The notes: a model not told the origin generated them from the sequence alone. A stretch of 64,000 nt of DNA from Erysipelotrichaceae bacterium OPF54 (GCA_022834735.1 BQKD01000001.1:2519659-2583658), one strand, 5' to 3'; shown: positions 52,988-61,886, counted from the first letter of the stretch. Made by a program: numbers and translations.

Positions 52988-53746
52988 TTATTCGCAGATC
53001 ACGATATTTTCGCTCATGAGATCCGCAGGACAGCTGTCCATATAAATGTCCTGGAATTCCTCGATCCTGGCCCAGGAACATAAAGCTTTTACGCCAAGCT
53101 TTGACGAGTCGATGAGCAGCCGGTTATGCCGGCAGCGTTTCAGAACTTCTTTTTTTACGTTTCCGATCTGAAAATCATAAACACTGACTTCTCCCTGTTC
53201 GAGATCGATTCCGTTGGCGCTCAGAAACGCCAGATCAAAATTGAACTGTTTGAGCATTTCGATCGTCAGCGGTCCGTAGGTCATATCCCGGTTCATGCCG
53301 AATTCGCCGCCCAGCAGATACACCGTTCCGGGAAAGGTGGCGGGCAGTTTCTGCAGGAAAAATGTGTTGGGCGTAATGACCGTCACATTCATGCTGCCGA
53401 TCTTTTCAGCCAGGAACAAAGGCGTCGATCCGCCATCGATATAAATACAGTCCCCTTCATGAATGATCTGGGCTGCCCGCTCGCAAATGATCTTCTTTTC
53501 CTTTTCCTGTACGTTTTCTTTTGTACGGACCGCCGCTTCATTGGCATTGGAAAGGGTGACCGCTTTTTCCTTGAGAACAGCCCCGCCCCGCTCCCGGATG
53601 ACGAGTCCCTGGTTTTCCAGCTCGATCAGATCGCGCATCGCGCTCGAACGCGAAACTTCGAACCGTTCCATGATTTCCTTGACCGAGACGAACGTATTTT
53701 TTTCGATCATTTCCCGGATCAGCATTAATCTTTGTGCGCTTACCAT
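52988..53746 (-). CDS. DeoR/GlpR-family transcriptional regulator
   Basis: The 252-residue protein has an N-terminal helix-turn-helix (FVSVKEIMERFEVSRSSAMRDLIEL, then RGGAVL) and a DeoR C-terminal sensor domain with IYIDGGSTPLFLAEKI. Regulators of this family usually sense sugar phosphates. Its start directly abuts the activase stop codon (TAAATG). Phased repeats in the operon promoter are its probable binding sites. Confidence 0.9.
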   Translation of the reverse strand: MVSAQRLMLIREMIEKNTFVSVKEIMERFEVSRSSAMRDLIELENQGLVIRERGGAVLKEKAVTLSNANEAAVRTKENVQEKEKKIICERAAQIIHEGDCIYIDGGSTPLFLAEKIGSMNVTVITPNTFFLQKLPATFPGTVYLLGGEFGMNRDMTYGPLTIEMLKQFNFDLAFLSANGIDLEQGEVSVYDFQIGNVKKEVLKRCRHNRLLIDSSKLGVKALCSWARIEEFQDIYMDSCPADLMSENIVICE

Positions 53747-54646
53747 TTATCCACCTACCTTTACCTGGATCCCTTTTTCTTTTCCGATCTGTATGTATGG
53801 ATACAGGTTTTCCTTATCCATCATTTTATCGTTTTCATACGCATACCGCCGCCCCATCTGGATCCACTTTGATTTTCCTAACGGATGGAACGGGAGCAGA
53901 TCGACTTCGGCGATCCCGGTTTGTGCCGCGAAATCGAGCACCGAAAGGATCGTTTCTTCATCATCATTAAACCGGGGAATGACCGGCATGCGGAGGATGA
54001 TCTTTTCCGGATAATGGTCTGCCAGATAGCGGAAATTATCCATCACGAGCTGTCCGTCGGCTCCTGTCGCCTCATAAAGCTTTTCTGCATCCGTATGTTT
54101 GAGGTCCATCAAAAACAGATCGATCTCATCAGCGATCTCCTTCAGTTTTTCATTGCTGTAGCAACCCGTCGTTTCCAGCGCCACATGCAGCCCTTCTTTT
54201 TTCAGGGCATGGACGAGTTCCCTGAGCCCTTCAAACTGCATGAATACCTCTCCGCCCGACAACGTCACGCCTCCCTGGCTTTCCTCATAGAAATCGAGAT
54301 CCTTTTTCGCGATCGTTACAAGTTCTGAGACCGTGTAGTCGTTTCCGGAAAAGGAAATGGCATCGTTCAGGCATTCAGCTTCGCACCGACGGCACACCCT
54401 GCATTTGTGCCTGTCATATGTCCACTGTCCATTGACAAGGCGGATGGCGCCATTGGCGCACGCTTTTTCGCAAAGACCGCAGCTCGTGCACTTTTTCGCA
54501 TCGTGAAGAAGGACGGGGCTGCTGCTCCATGTTTCCGGATTCGAACACCACGGACAATGAAGCATGCAGCCTTTGAAAAAGAAGGTTGTCCGGATGCCTG
54601 GCCCGTCATGCGTGGCGAACCGTTCGATATTTGTGATCCTAATCAT
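53747..54646 (-). CDS. Glycyl radical enzyme activase (radical SAM)
   Basis: The 299-residue protein has the radical SAM motif CMLHCPWC (Cys27, Cys31, Cys34) and two extra ferredoxin-like clusters (CTSCGLCEKAC at 53-63 and CRVCRRCEAEC at 82-92). This layout is used by activases of non-PFL glycyl radical enzymes. SLSGGE-type TLSGGEVFMQ and LETTGC are also present. It makes the glycyl radical on the enzyme encoded upstream, which it overlaps by 8 bases. Confidence 0.95.
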   Translation of the reverse strand: MIRITNIERFATHDGPGIRTTFFFKGCMLHCPWCSNPETWSSSPVLLHDAKKCTSCGLCEKACANGAIRLVNGQWTYDRHKCRVCRRCEAECLNDAISFSGNDYTVSELVTIAKKDLDFYEESQGGVTLSGGEVFMQFEGLRELVHALKKEGLHVALETTGCYSNEKLKEIADEIDLFLMDLKHTDAEKLYEATGADGQLVMDNFRYLADHYPEKIILRMPVIPRFNDDEETILSVLDFAAQTGIAEVDLLPFHPLGKSKWIQMGRRYAYENDKMMDKENLYPYIQIGKEKGIQVKVGG

Positions 54647-56906
54647 AGAGTGTACGGCTCAGCAGCTCCTCCTGCACATCCGGTGTCAGATTGACGAATA
54701 CCGCGCTGTATCCGGCAACCCGCACGATCAGATCCGGATAATTTTCCGGATGCTTCTGCGCATCCTCGAGAATTCCGTGATCCACGACAGTGACCATGAG
54801 CTGACATCCTCCGTTCTTGAAGTATGTCCGGAACAAGGCTTTTACCTTTTCCTTGTCTTCATGCATCATGCGAGGCGTAAATTTCATGTTCTGCACGCTT
54901 CCGCCATGATATTTTGCATCGAAACGAGACAGAGATTTCAGTACGGCGGTCGGGCCGTTTTTCGAGTTGCCTCCCTGCGGATTATTGGCCGGGTTCATGT
55001 AGACGCCCCGCTTCCTTCCGTCCAGGGATGCATCGGTCTCATGGCCCCAGTCCGTATTGGTCTGGTTGTTGGAAATGACGATCAGATAATACCCCATTCC
55101 ATGATCGATCCCTTTCTGGCGGATTCCCTTGGCCGTGTATTCGTACAGATCATTGGCCAGATCATCGCATTCGGTTTCATCGTTTCCGTATTTTGGCAGA
55201 TCCATGATTTCCTTATGCAGTTTTTCATAGCCTACGAAATTTGCCAGAGCCGCGTCATTGAGCTCTTTGAGCGTATATTTCTTTTCGTCGAATACGAGTT
55301 TTTTGATCGTATACAGCGCATCGCTGGCATTGATATTGCCATAGGTCTCATTGGTGCCTCCAAGGATCTCGACCCCGCCGTCAAGCAGCGCTTTTCTGCG
55401 TCCGATACAGTCATCCATCAGGATCGAGCTGAACAGGAACGACACTTCCTTGTTCATTACTTCATAGCTGTGCTGCTGTGCCTGGACGCTCAGCTCGAAA
55501 TAGTAGTCGAGCAGCTGTTTGTAGGCATCATAAAATTCATCAAATGTCTTGTATTCTTCGATATTTTTCAGCTGGACTGGCCCGGCCTTATAGATCCCGT
55601 CCATCGGATCGACGCCGTGATTGAGCACCATCTGCAGGATCTTGACCATATTGAGCAGCGTGTTCGGGGTGCCGACACTTTTGCCCTGGATCACAAATTC
55701 TCCGCATCCGAACGGAATGTACTGTTCGGCCCTTTTCCGGTCGAGACGCATGGCATGCTCGACAGCCGGCACATTGACATCATCGTTGTACAATGTCGGA
55801 TACGTTGCGCCGGATGCGATGCATTCGTAAGCCATATCCATGATCTCGGGATCGGTGGCTGTATCGAAGCGCAGCGTAAACTGTGGCTCGACATACCGGG
55901 TGTCTTTGCATACGCGCAGGCAGAGCTTTGTGAATGTATCGCACGCTTCGATATCGTCTCTTCCCTGTCCGCCGACAATAATGCGTCCGTTGACCGTGGT
56001 GCGCCGGTTTTCGATGAGCTTCCACAGCGAGCGGATGACATCGTAGGCCTGCTGATCGGTAATCGTACCGTTCTCGAGATCCTGTTTCAGAAACGGTCCG
56101 AGAACGATATCGAGCCGCCCGTAATTGATACATCCTGCACACAGGGCATACAGCCATACGAGCTGGAGCTCCTGACGGAAGGTTGCCGGCTTATGATCCA
56201 GGATGTATTCGAGGTCACTTTCCATTTGTTCGAGTTCTTCGATTCGTTTTTGACTGGATGCTTTTTGTTTCGCCTCATTGACAAGAACGATCTCGTTTCG
56301 GATCACGTCCTTGAACAGATCGAGCGCTTCGAGCGTTCCTTTCAAAAAATCATTTTCCTTTTCGGTTCTGATCTCGTCAATGAGCCCGTCAACACCGACC
56401 GTGACGAGTTTTTTATAATTCAGCATCATGCCCGAGAGTCTGGCCGTTGCCATAAAAGGATACCGGCAGTCGATGAATCGTCCGGTCGTCGTATCATTCA
56501 GCACATCCTGACAGTAAATGGATTTGACATCATGTTCCTGCCAGAAATCATAGAGCGCGTCCACTCTGGCATGTTCTTCTTCTGGAAGCTCGTCCTTGAA
56601 GGCGCGCAGCTTATGAAAAACGCAATAGTGTCCGACTCCGCCGATACTTGTGACGGCTCCAAAGCCGATTGGCAGAAAATCGAGCCGTCCGGCGATCAGA
56701 TCGTCTTCTTCGATCGAGCGGAAAAGGGTCGGAAATATAGTTTTCAGACAGGCGGCTTCCCGTATGGCTTTGTCGTCATGCATGTGGTCTTTGTAGGCCT
56801 GCGTGTACGCTTCCATGATTTCCAGCTGTTCGAGAGCCGGTTTTTCGCAAGGGATCTTTTTTGATATTTCTACATTTTGTGCTCCGTCGATATTGATTCT
56901 CGGCAT
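54639..56906 (-). CDS. Glycyl radical enzyme of unknown substrate
   Basis: The 755-residue protein has the C-terminal glycyl radical loop VRVAGYSAVFV (radical at Gly732) and an active-site Cys401 in YIPFGCGEFVIQGKS. The usual motif of the dehydratase and lyase classes is GCVE; here Gly follows the Cys, and Glu403 is retained as possible base. PFL itself has adjacent Cys residues, so this is not PFL. The N-terminal third carries LPIGFGAVTSIGGVGHY, which I do not recognise from a characterised class. The activase, DeoR-type regulator and NanE-like epimerase in the operon suggest a phosphosugar or amino-sugar substrate; this is inference. Confidence 0.9.
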   Translation of the reverse strand: MPRINIDGAQNVEISKKIPCEKPALEQLEIMEAYTQAYKDHMHDDKAIREAACLKTIFPTLFRSIEEDDLIAGRLDFLPIGFGAVTSIGGVGHYCVFHKLRAFKDELPEEEHARVDALYDFWQEHDVKSIYCQDVLNDTTTGRFIDCRYPFMATARLSGMMLNYKKLVTVGVDGLIDEIRTEKENDFLKGTLEALDLFKDVIRNEIVLVNEAKQKASSQKRIEELEQMESDLEYILDHKPATFRQELQLVWLYALCAGCINYGRLDIVLGPFLKQDLENGTITDQQAYDVIRSLWKLIENRRTTVNGRIIVGGQGRDDIEACDTFTKLCLRVCKDTRYVEPQFTLRFDTATDPEIMDMAYECIASGATYPTLYNDDVNVPAVEHAMRLDRKRAEQYIPFGCGEFVIQGKSVGTPNTLLNMVKILQMVLNHGVDPMDGIYKAGPVQLKNIEEYKTFDEFYDAYKQLLDYYFELSVQAQQHSYEVMNKEVSFLFSSILMDDCIGRRKALLDGGVEILGGTNETYGNINASDALYTIKKLVFDEKKYTLKELNDAALANFVGYEKLHKEIMDLPKYGNDETECDDLANDLYEYTAKGIRQKGIDHGMGYYLIVISNNQTNTDWGHETDASLDGRKRGVYMNPANNPQGGNSKNGPTAVLKSLSRFDAKYHGGSVQNMKFTPRMMHEDKEKVKALFRTYFKNGGCQLMVTVVDHGILEDAQKHPENYPDLIVRVAGYSAVFVNLTPDVQEELLSRTLYD

Positions 56907-56933
56907 TTCTATTCCTCTTTTCTATGTGCCTTT

Positions 56934-56995
56934 AATATACCACTTATATTCATTATTTCAATCTTTTTTATTCATTTTTATTCATTATTATTCAT
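56934..56995 (-). promoter_or_regulatory. Promoter and phased operator of the glycyl radical enzyme operon
   Basis: Minus-strand TTGAAA (56961-56956), a 16-bp spacer and TATATT (56939-56934) form a good promoter. ATGAAT repeats lie at 56948-56953 (inside the spacer), 56970-56975, 56980-56985 and 56990-56995, spaced 22, 10 and 10 bases on one face of the helix. Direct repeats of this kind suit a DeoR-family regulator. Confidence 0.55.
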
Positions 56996-57134
56996 GTTTG
57001 GCCGGAATATATTCTGTCCCTTTGCTTATTTTGTAAACTGTCCCTTCTGTCCATGAATTATTTATGCAAATTGTATATTTTTTGATGAGCAGATATTTGA
57101 TACGATAGGCGCATATCCAAAGGAGAGATTCGAT

Positions 57135-57650
57135 ATGAAAGAAAAATATTCGGTAAATGAAATTGTGATCACGGCGCTGGGCATGGCGCTCGTATTCGTA
57201 GCCACCTTATTCATCAAGATCCCCAATCCGATCGATGGGTATTTTAATTTAGGTGACGGTTTCATCATGCTGTTCGCAAGCATCCTGAATCCGTTCTGCG
57301 CCTTTCTTGTCGGCGGCCTTGGTTCGGCGCTGGCTGATGTGGCAGGAGGATATGCCTATTACTTTATCTGGACCTTGCTCATCAAGGGGATCGAAGCCTT
57401 TGTGATCGCCCAGCTGTTCCATCGTTTTGGTCCGAAATACAAGGCGGGCTATTACGCGCTTGGATCGGTCGTCATGGTCACTGGCTATTTCTTCGCGAAA
57501 TGGTTCCTGAAAGGAAGCGCGGTGATCGCGTTGAGCGGGATCCCGGAAAATATCGTGCAGAGCGTAGTTGGTATCGTGATCGCGTTTGTCGCCTATCCGA
57601 TCGTCCGGCGGGCGCTCGAACGTACGAAACATTTGAGTTCGGTCCAGTAA
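57135..57650 (+). CDS. ECF transporter S component (vitamin or precursor uptake)
   Basis: The 171-residue protein has about five to six TM segments and resembles the ECF riboflavin-like S-component family (IVITALGMALVFVATLFI, NLGDGFIMLFASILNP, GGLGSALADVAGGYAYY). It would work with the shared ECF module encoded elsewhere. The substrate is unknown; no riboswitch is visible in the leader. It is divergent from the glycyl radical enzyme operon. AAAGGAGAG precedes the start. Confidence 0.85.
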   Translation: MKEKYSVNEIVITALGMALVFVATLFIKIPNPIDGYFNLGDGFIMLFASILNPFCAFLVGGLGSALADVAGGYAYYFIWTLLIKGIEAFVIAQLFHRFGPKYKAGYYALGSVVMVTGYFFAKWFLKGSAVIALSGIPENIVQSVVGIVIAFVAYPIVRRALERTKHLSSVQ

Positions 57651-57670
57651 GCTGTGAACGTTCACTGTTT

Positions 57671-57697
57671 GAAGGCGGCATGAAGTCGCCTTCTTTT
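57671..57697 (+). terminator. Terminator of the ECF S component gene
   Basis: GAAGGCG/CGCCTTC (57671-57677 and 57687-57693) is followed by TTTTCTTTTTC. Confidence 0.75.
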
Positions 57698-57858
57698 CTT
57701 TTTCTCCCGACAGTCTGCAACGCTCTATACATCTCTGCAAACAATGTTTTCTTTTTGTTTACGCTACCTTATAATGAAAAGAACAAGGAAACAATAAACC
57801 CTGTACTTTCGCATTGCTTGATTTTATTCATATTTTTTTAAGAAAAGGAGTGATTCCA

Positions 57859-59550
57859 TTGCATGCCATCAAACCAGCTGTCCAGACCGCCACTTTCGAG
57901 CCTGGCGATCTCGTTCTTTCCCGCAAGCTGTTCGGCGCGGATCTGTATCTTGTGGTTGGGACAGAAAAAGAAATCTGGGCACTGCCCTGCCATGCGCACA
58001 AAATATCAGAAAGCGTGATCGGGTCAAATGCCGGAAAAACCATCCTGTCGTGCAAAGGAAAGAAAATGGTATTTCCGGATGGAATATGGGCTGAGACCGA
58101 TCGGCTGCAGCGCATCAGACCAGGTCGTTTGAATAGCTACTGCGGTCAGGTTTCAGTACAGATGCTGCGTCAGGCGCAGTTTGCGGCAGCCCGAAAAAAC
58201 CAGAGGCTGCCGTTCGAGCTGGCCTTTATGCGCGGAACACTCATTCGATCGGACAGCACTCTTTACCTTGTTCATCAGAACAACGGGACGCATCTCATGG
58301 CGTGGCCGTGCCGAAAAAGCGCTGCTGCCAAAAAAGCGGTCTTTCTATTTGAAAATGAGCGCTACTGCCTGACAGACCGGCTTTGCCGGATCGAAGGGAA
58401 CCCGGAACGGCTCTGCATCCTGGACATGGAAACGGTATCGCAGATCGAAACCGAAATGCATGCGCTGATCCGGCTCTGGAGTTCGGTCAGCGAGCTGATT
58501 CCGGAAGAAAACGAAGAAAGCAGAAAGCTTTTCGACAGTCTGGATACGGGCGATATCGTCTATGCATGGATGCCGTTCAATGACGCGACACTGGAACAAA
58601 TAGGAGAGGATCACTGCCGCCGCCCTTATCTTGTGATCGAAAAAGGTCCAAACGATCTCGTTGCCTTTCCGGCTTCGCATCAAAGCCACGGCTCTTCCCT
58701 GACGACATTGGCCCTTTCGCATCGCGAATACCCGGTCCATATGCGAAACGGAGAGCGTCTGTGGGCGCAGTACGATTCATTTTATGATTTACGGCAGGCC
58801 GCTTCTCTTCCGGTACGCAATCTGATCTGCCGATCCGGACATCTTCGGCCAGAGCATCTGAATCTTCTGAAAAAAAAGCTGATCCGTTACAATCCCGAAG
58901 CGTATGCTGCTTTCCGGCAGGAAACCTTTCCGGAAAAAGGGGATATTTTCCAGCAGGACGGAAAACTGTTCTGGGTCCGTTCCAATTCCGGTCTTTCCAT
59001 TGAACTGACAGAGACCCAAATGAATAGTGCGCCGCTTTCTTTGAACAAGAAGAAACTGTACCCGGATTTCAGCCAGCCTGCCCTGGAGCATTTATCTCCT
59101 GAAGCCGAATTTATGACCCGGCTCGAAGGACCGATCGAACGAAGCTGGATAGAGAGCTTGCAGAGGCATGAAGACAAAATCGCAAAAAAAACTTCCAAAA
59201 AGAAAAAGCCGAAGTATGAATTTGCGATCGGCACGATACTTTCTGATGGAAGCGGGGAGTGGGTCTATATGCTTTCCGAGCAGGACCATTACTGGGTCTG
59301 CGGTGTAGAGGATCTGAATTCCTCCACTCCGAAACTGCAGAAAATGGCGAAGGATACATTGCAGCCATTGGATGAAGCGGTCTCTTTCGAAGATCTCGAC
59401 TTTCTCGTTTTCAATTTGAAAGAACAGCGTGTTGGCGCGTGGTATCCGGTTCTTCAGCGGACGATCAGCCGTATTGCCTATGAAAGGGAACTGGAAAGCG
59501 ACGATGACCCGTCGGCCTGTATGAACGAGATCCTGCAGTCGTACTGGTGA
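57859..59550 (+). CDS. Protein of five barrel-like repeats, PemK/MazF-like in the middle
   Basis: A TTG at 57859, preceded by AAAAGGAG, is the likely start (563 residues); no ATG fits. Five units begin with a G-D/T-h-h turn and a short YLV or YWV strand: near residues 16 (GDLVLSRKLF), 126 (GTLIRSDSTLYLV), 231 (GDIVYAWMPF..RRPYLVIE), 361 (GDIFQQDGKLFWV) and 458 (GTILSDGSGEWVYML). The third resembles the MazF/PemK barrel (GDIV..RPYLVI.....VAFPAS). A Lys-rich linker lies near 445-452. No antitoxin gene is adjacent. It could be an expanded MazF-like fold without nuclease activity; function unknown. Confidence 0.6.
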   Translation: MHAIKPAVQTATFEPGDLVLSRKLFGADLYLVVGTEKEIWALPCHAHKISESVIGSNAGKTILSCKGKKMVFPDGIWAETDRLQRIRPGRLNSYCGQVSVQMLRQAQFAAARKNQRLPFELAFMRGTLIRSDSTLYLVHQNNGTHLMAWPCRKSAAAKKAVFLFENERYCLTDRLCRIEGNPERLCILDMETVSQIETEMHALIRLWSSVSELIPEENEESRKLFDSLDTGDIVYAWMPFNDATLEQIGEDHCRRPYLVIEKGPNDLVAFPASHQSHGSSLTTLALSHREYPVHMRNGERLWAQYDSFYDLRQAASLPVRNLICRSGHLRPEHLNLLKKKLIRYNPEAYAAFRQETFPEKGDIFQQDGKLFWVRSNSGLSIELTETQMNSAPLSLNKKKLYPDFSQPALEHLSPEAEFMTRLEGPIERSWIESLQRHEDKIAKKTSKKKKPKYEFAIGTILSDGSGEWVYMLSEQDHYWVCGVEDLNSSTPKLQKMAKDTLQPLDEAVSFEDLDFLVFNLKEQRVGAWYPVLQRTISRIAYERELESDDDPSACMNEILQSYW

Positions 59551-59679
59551 AAAAACGATCGTTTCTTTCCACTTATCTGTCCAAACGGGAAGCAAATACC
59601 GCAAACAGTTGTGATTATTTAGTTTTTAAAGTATATTAAAATTAACAAATACACATAAAAAAAAGGAGGGCCTTACCGT

Positions 59680-60027
59680 ATGAAACAAACAATTTCCCCA
59701 TCGCGTCCGAAGCAGCGATATGCGGCAGTACTCGCTCTTTCTCTAGGTATACTTGCGGTCCTGCCGTTTCAAAGCACAGTTCTTGAAAACCTGGATAAAA
59801 CAAAGAATATGCTGTTCACTCCAGTATTTCTTCTCATAGTCTGTACGGCAAACCACTTATTGAGAAAAGAGGGCGAGTCAAAACATTTGCTGATCATTAC
59901 TCTTTCGATCGGGATCTTTGATTTGTGCAATCTGTTTTTCCTGCCGGTCAACTGGATGGTCTATGTTGCGCAGATGGCTGTGATAGGCTTCTATCTGGTG
60001 TATCAGAAAAAATCTGCCGGACATTGA
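59680..60027 (+). CDS. Small membrane protein, paralogue 1
   Basis: The 115-residue protein has four hydrophobic segments after a short N-terminal MKQTISPSRPKQR. It resembles the next protein (MKKTISASLPKPG; same length, same spacing of segments), so the pair arose by tandem duplication. GGAGGGC precedes the start. No function is known to me. Confidence 0.6.
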   Translation: MKQTISPSRPKQRYAAVLALSLGILAVLPFQSTVLENLDKTKNMLFTPVFLLIVCTANHLLRKEGESKHLLIITLSIGIFDLCNLFFLPVNWMVYVAQMAVIGFYLVYQKKSAGH

Positions 60028-60071
60028 TCAAATGCTCAATGTATTAAGCACATATAGAAAGGATTTTACCT

Positions 60072-60437
60072 ATGAAGAAAACAATTTCTGCATCGCTGCC
60101 AAAGCCGGGTACGATCGGGATCGTATGCCTGCTGTTCTGCCTTTTGGCCATGGGTTTCCTGAATGAAAGTGCAATACGCGATATGGGTCTGAGCAATCAG
60201 AAAAATCTGATCTTCGGATTTATCGAATTCTTCATTTTGAGCACGGGAATCATCTGGCTCAGGAATAAAGAAAAAGAGTCCCAGTATACATGGGTCATTT
60301 TGGAGGTCGTGTTCGTAACCAATATGCTGTTCCTGCTGTTTATCGATCTGTCGATCGCGACGTATATCGTTCAAGGTATTTTGATCGGACTTTATTTTCT
60401 CTATGATCATTTCGTCCTTGCTCCGGTACGCCGTTAA
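60072..60437 (+). CDS. Small membrane protein, paralogue 2
   Basis: The 121-residue protein has four predicted TM segments and resembles the protein encoded 45 bases upstream. The site AGAAAGG precedes the start. Both may be membrane accessory proteins; function unknown. Confidence 0.6.
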   Translation: MKKTISASLPKPGTIGIVCLLFCLLAMGFLNESAIRDMGLSNQKNLIFGFIEFFILSTGIIWLRNKEKESQYTWVILEVVFVTNMLFLLFIDLSIATYIVQGILIGLYFLYDHFVLAPVRR

Positions 60438-60486
60438 AACTGTATCGTAAAAAGGCTGAAATCTTTTGTACGTATTTACATTTTTA

Positions 60487-60558
60487 ATCCGCAAAATTGC
60501 GGTTGATTTCCATTTTGCTGGATTTCAACCGCAATTTTCTTGTTTTTTGAGGTTGAAA
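60487..60558. repeat. 72-bp direct repeat, copy 1 (upstream of fic)
   Basis: It matches 61786-61857 at 70 of 72 bases. It contains a long hairpin (AAAATTGCGGTTGA arm with TCAACCGCAATTTT) followed by a T-rich tract, so it could end transcription from upstream. Confidence 0.92.
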
Positions 60559-60590
60559 CGATATACTAAAACAAACAGGAGGAGAATGTG

Positions 60591-61772
60591 ATGGAAAAAT
60601 ACAGAGTGCTGGCATCTTATTTTCACGAAAATAAAGATTTATATGACCAGATGCTCAAACAAAGATTTTATAGCGAAGGAACATTTCAGCTTCCATTCGA
60701 GGCGCTTGGACATCCGGCTTTCGTGGTCATGACCCGTGATCTTACTCTGAAACTTTCTATACTTACCAGCTTGCTGAATACATTCAATCAGCTTACCCGA
60801 AGCACACCGTATTTGAATACGCTCATGGTGGATGCGATTTTCAAGGAAATCGAAGCAAGCAACGAGATCGAAGGGATCCACAGTTCCAGAAAAGAGCTCC
60901 AGCTTGCCATGTCGTTTCCAGTAGCTAAACATACACGGTTTGCCGGCCAGATCCGGCAGTATATCCAGCTCATGGACCATTCGGATCTATTCCCGCAAAA
61001 CGTTTCACAGATCCGGACCCTCTATGATGATCTTCTGCTCGAAGATATTCAGCTGAACACCCCGGATAATGTCCCGGACGGATATTTGTTCCGAAAAGAA
61101 CCGGTTTATATCCATGATGGGATCCATATTGTCCATACCGGAATCGTTCCCGAAGAAAAGATCATCGAGCTTCTGGATCAGAGCCTGAAAATTGCCAATG
61201 ATACGACGATTCCTTCCCTCGTTCGTCTTGCCATCTTTCATTTTCTGTTTGGCTATATCCATCCATTCTATGACGGAAATGGTCGGATGAACCGATATCT
61301 GAGCACGCTTTTTCTTGCGTCACAATTCAGCCCGGAAGCCAGTCTGCAGCTTTCCTTATGCATTCGAAAAAAAAGAAAAGAATACTATCGGGCATTCAAA
61401 ATATGCGAAGATCCCCTGAACAAAGGAGATCTCACCCCGTTTGTCCTGTTTTTTCTAGATGCGCTCCAGATGGCTCTTCAGGAAGAAATCGAAGTATTAA
61501 AACAAAGGAAAAAGGAATACGATCAATATATCGAAAAGATCCATTCTCTTCACCTATCCCGAAAAGAAACAGCTCTGCTTGCTGTGCTGGCAGAAAACAA
61601 AATTTTCAACATAGGCGGATCGTCATTGACTCAGCTTTGCGAACAGATGTCCTTATCGGAAAATACGTTGCGTAAACTGCTTCATGCTCTTGATCGTTAT
61701 ATTTTTACTATCCGCAGCGGAAAATATAAGCAGTACGATCTGATCGATCATTTTCTGACATCCGATCAATAA
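60591..61772 (+). CDS. Fic family protein (self-inhibited type)
   Basis: The 393-residue protein has the Fic motif HPFYDGNGR (His224 to Arg232) and an N-terminal inhibitory motif SNEIEG (residues 90-95, form [S/T]xxxE[G/N]), so it belongs to class II Fic enzymes that hold themselves inactive. A C-terminal winged helix (SLTQLCEQMSLSENTLRKLL) may bind DNA or a target. Fic proteins usually transfer AMP to proteins. AGGAGGAG precedes the ATG. It is enclosed by 72-bp direct repeats. Confidence 0.9.
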   Translation: MEKYRVLASYFHENKDLYDQMLKQRFYSEGTFQLPFEALGHPAFVVMTRDLTLKLSILTSLLNTFNQLTRSTPYLNTLMVDAIFKEIEASNEIEGIHSSRKELQLAMSFPVAKHTRFAGQIRQYIQLMDHSDLFPQNVSQIRTLYDDLLLEDIQLNTPDNVPDGYLFRKEPVYIHDGIHIVHTGIVPEEKIIELLDQSLKIANDTTIPSLVRLAIFHFLFGYIHPFYDGNGRMNRYLSTLFLASQFSPEASLQLSLCIRKKRKEYYRAFKICEDPLNKGDLTPFVLFFLDALQMALQEEIEVLKQRKKEYDQYIEKIHSLHLSRKETALLAVLAENKIFNIGGSSLTQLCEQMSLSENTLRKLLHALDRYIFTIRSGKYKQYDLIDHFLTSDQ

Positions 61773-61785
61773 GACCTCCCAGCTT

Positions 61786-61857
61786 ATCCGCAAAATTGCG
61801 GTTGATTTCCATTTTACTGGATTTCAACCGCAATTTTCTTATTTTTTGAGGTTGAAA
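61786..61857. repeat. 72-bp direct repeat, copy 2 (downstream of fic)
   Basis: It matches 60487-60558 except at two positions. It starts 13 bases after the fic stop and directly abuts the oleate hydratase terminator. Confidence 0.92.
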
Positions 61858-61886
61858 AAAGCCCTGTCATCATGACAGGGCTTTTT
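61855..61886 (-). terminator. Oleate hydratase terminator
   Basis: A perfect long palindrome centred on CATCATG (AAAAAGCCCTGTCAT and complement) gives T tracts on both strands, so it can stop both fic and oleate hydratase transcripts. Confidence 0.85.

Noticed and set aside
54564..56864. Plus-strand open frame of 766 codons
   Set aside because: It is the antisense shadow of the glycyl radical enzyme gene, whose motifs are unmistakable.
60487..61857. 72-bp repeats as att sites of an integrative element
   Set aside because: No integrase or excision gene lies between them and only the fic gene is carried; a phage or ICE is not supported.
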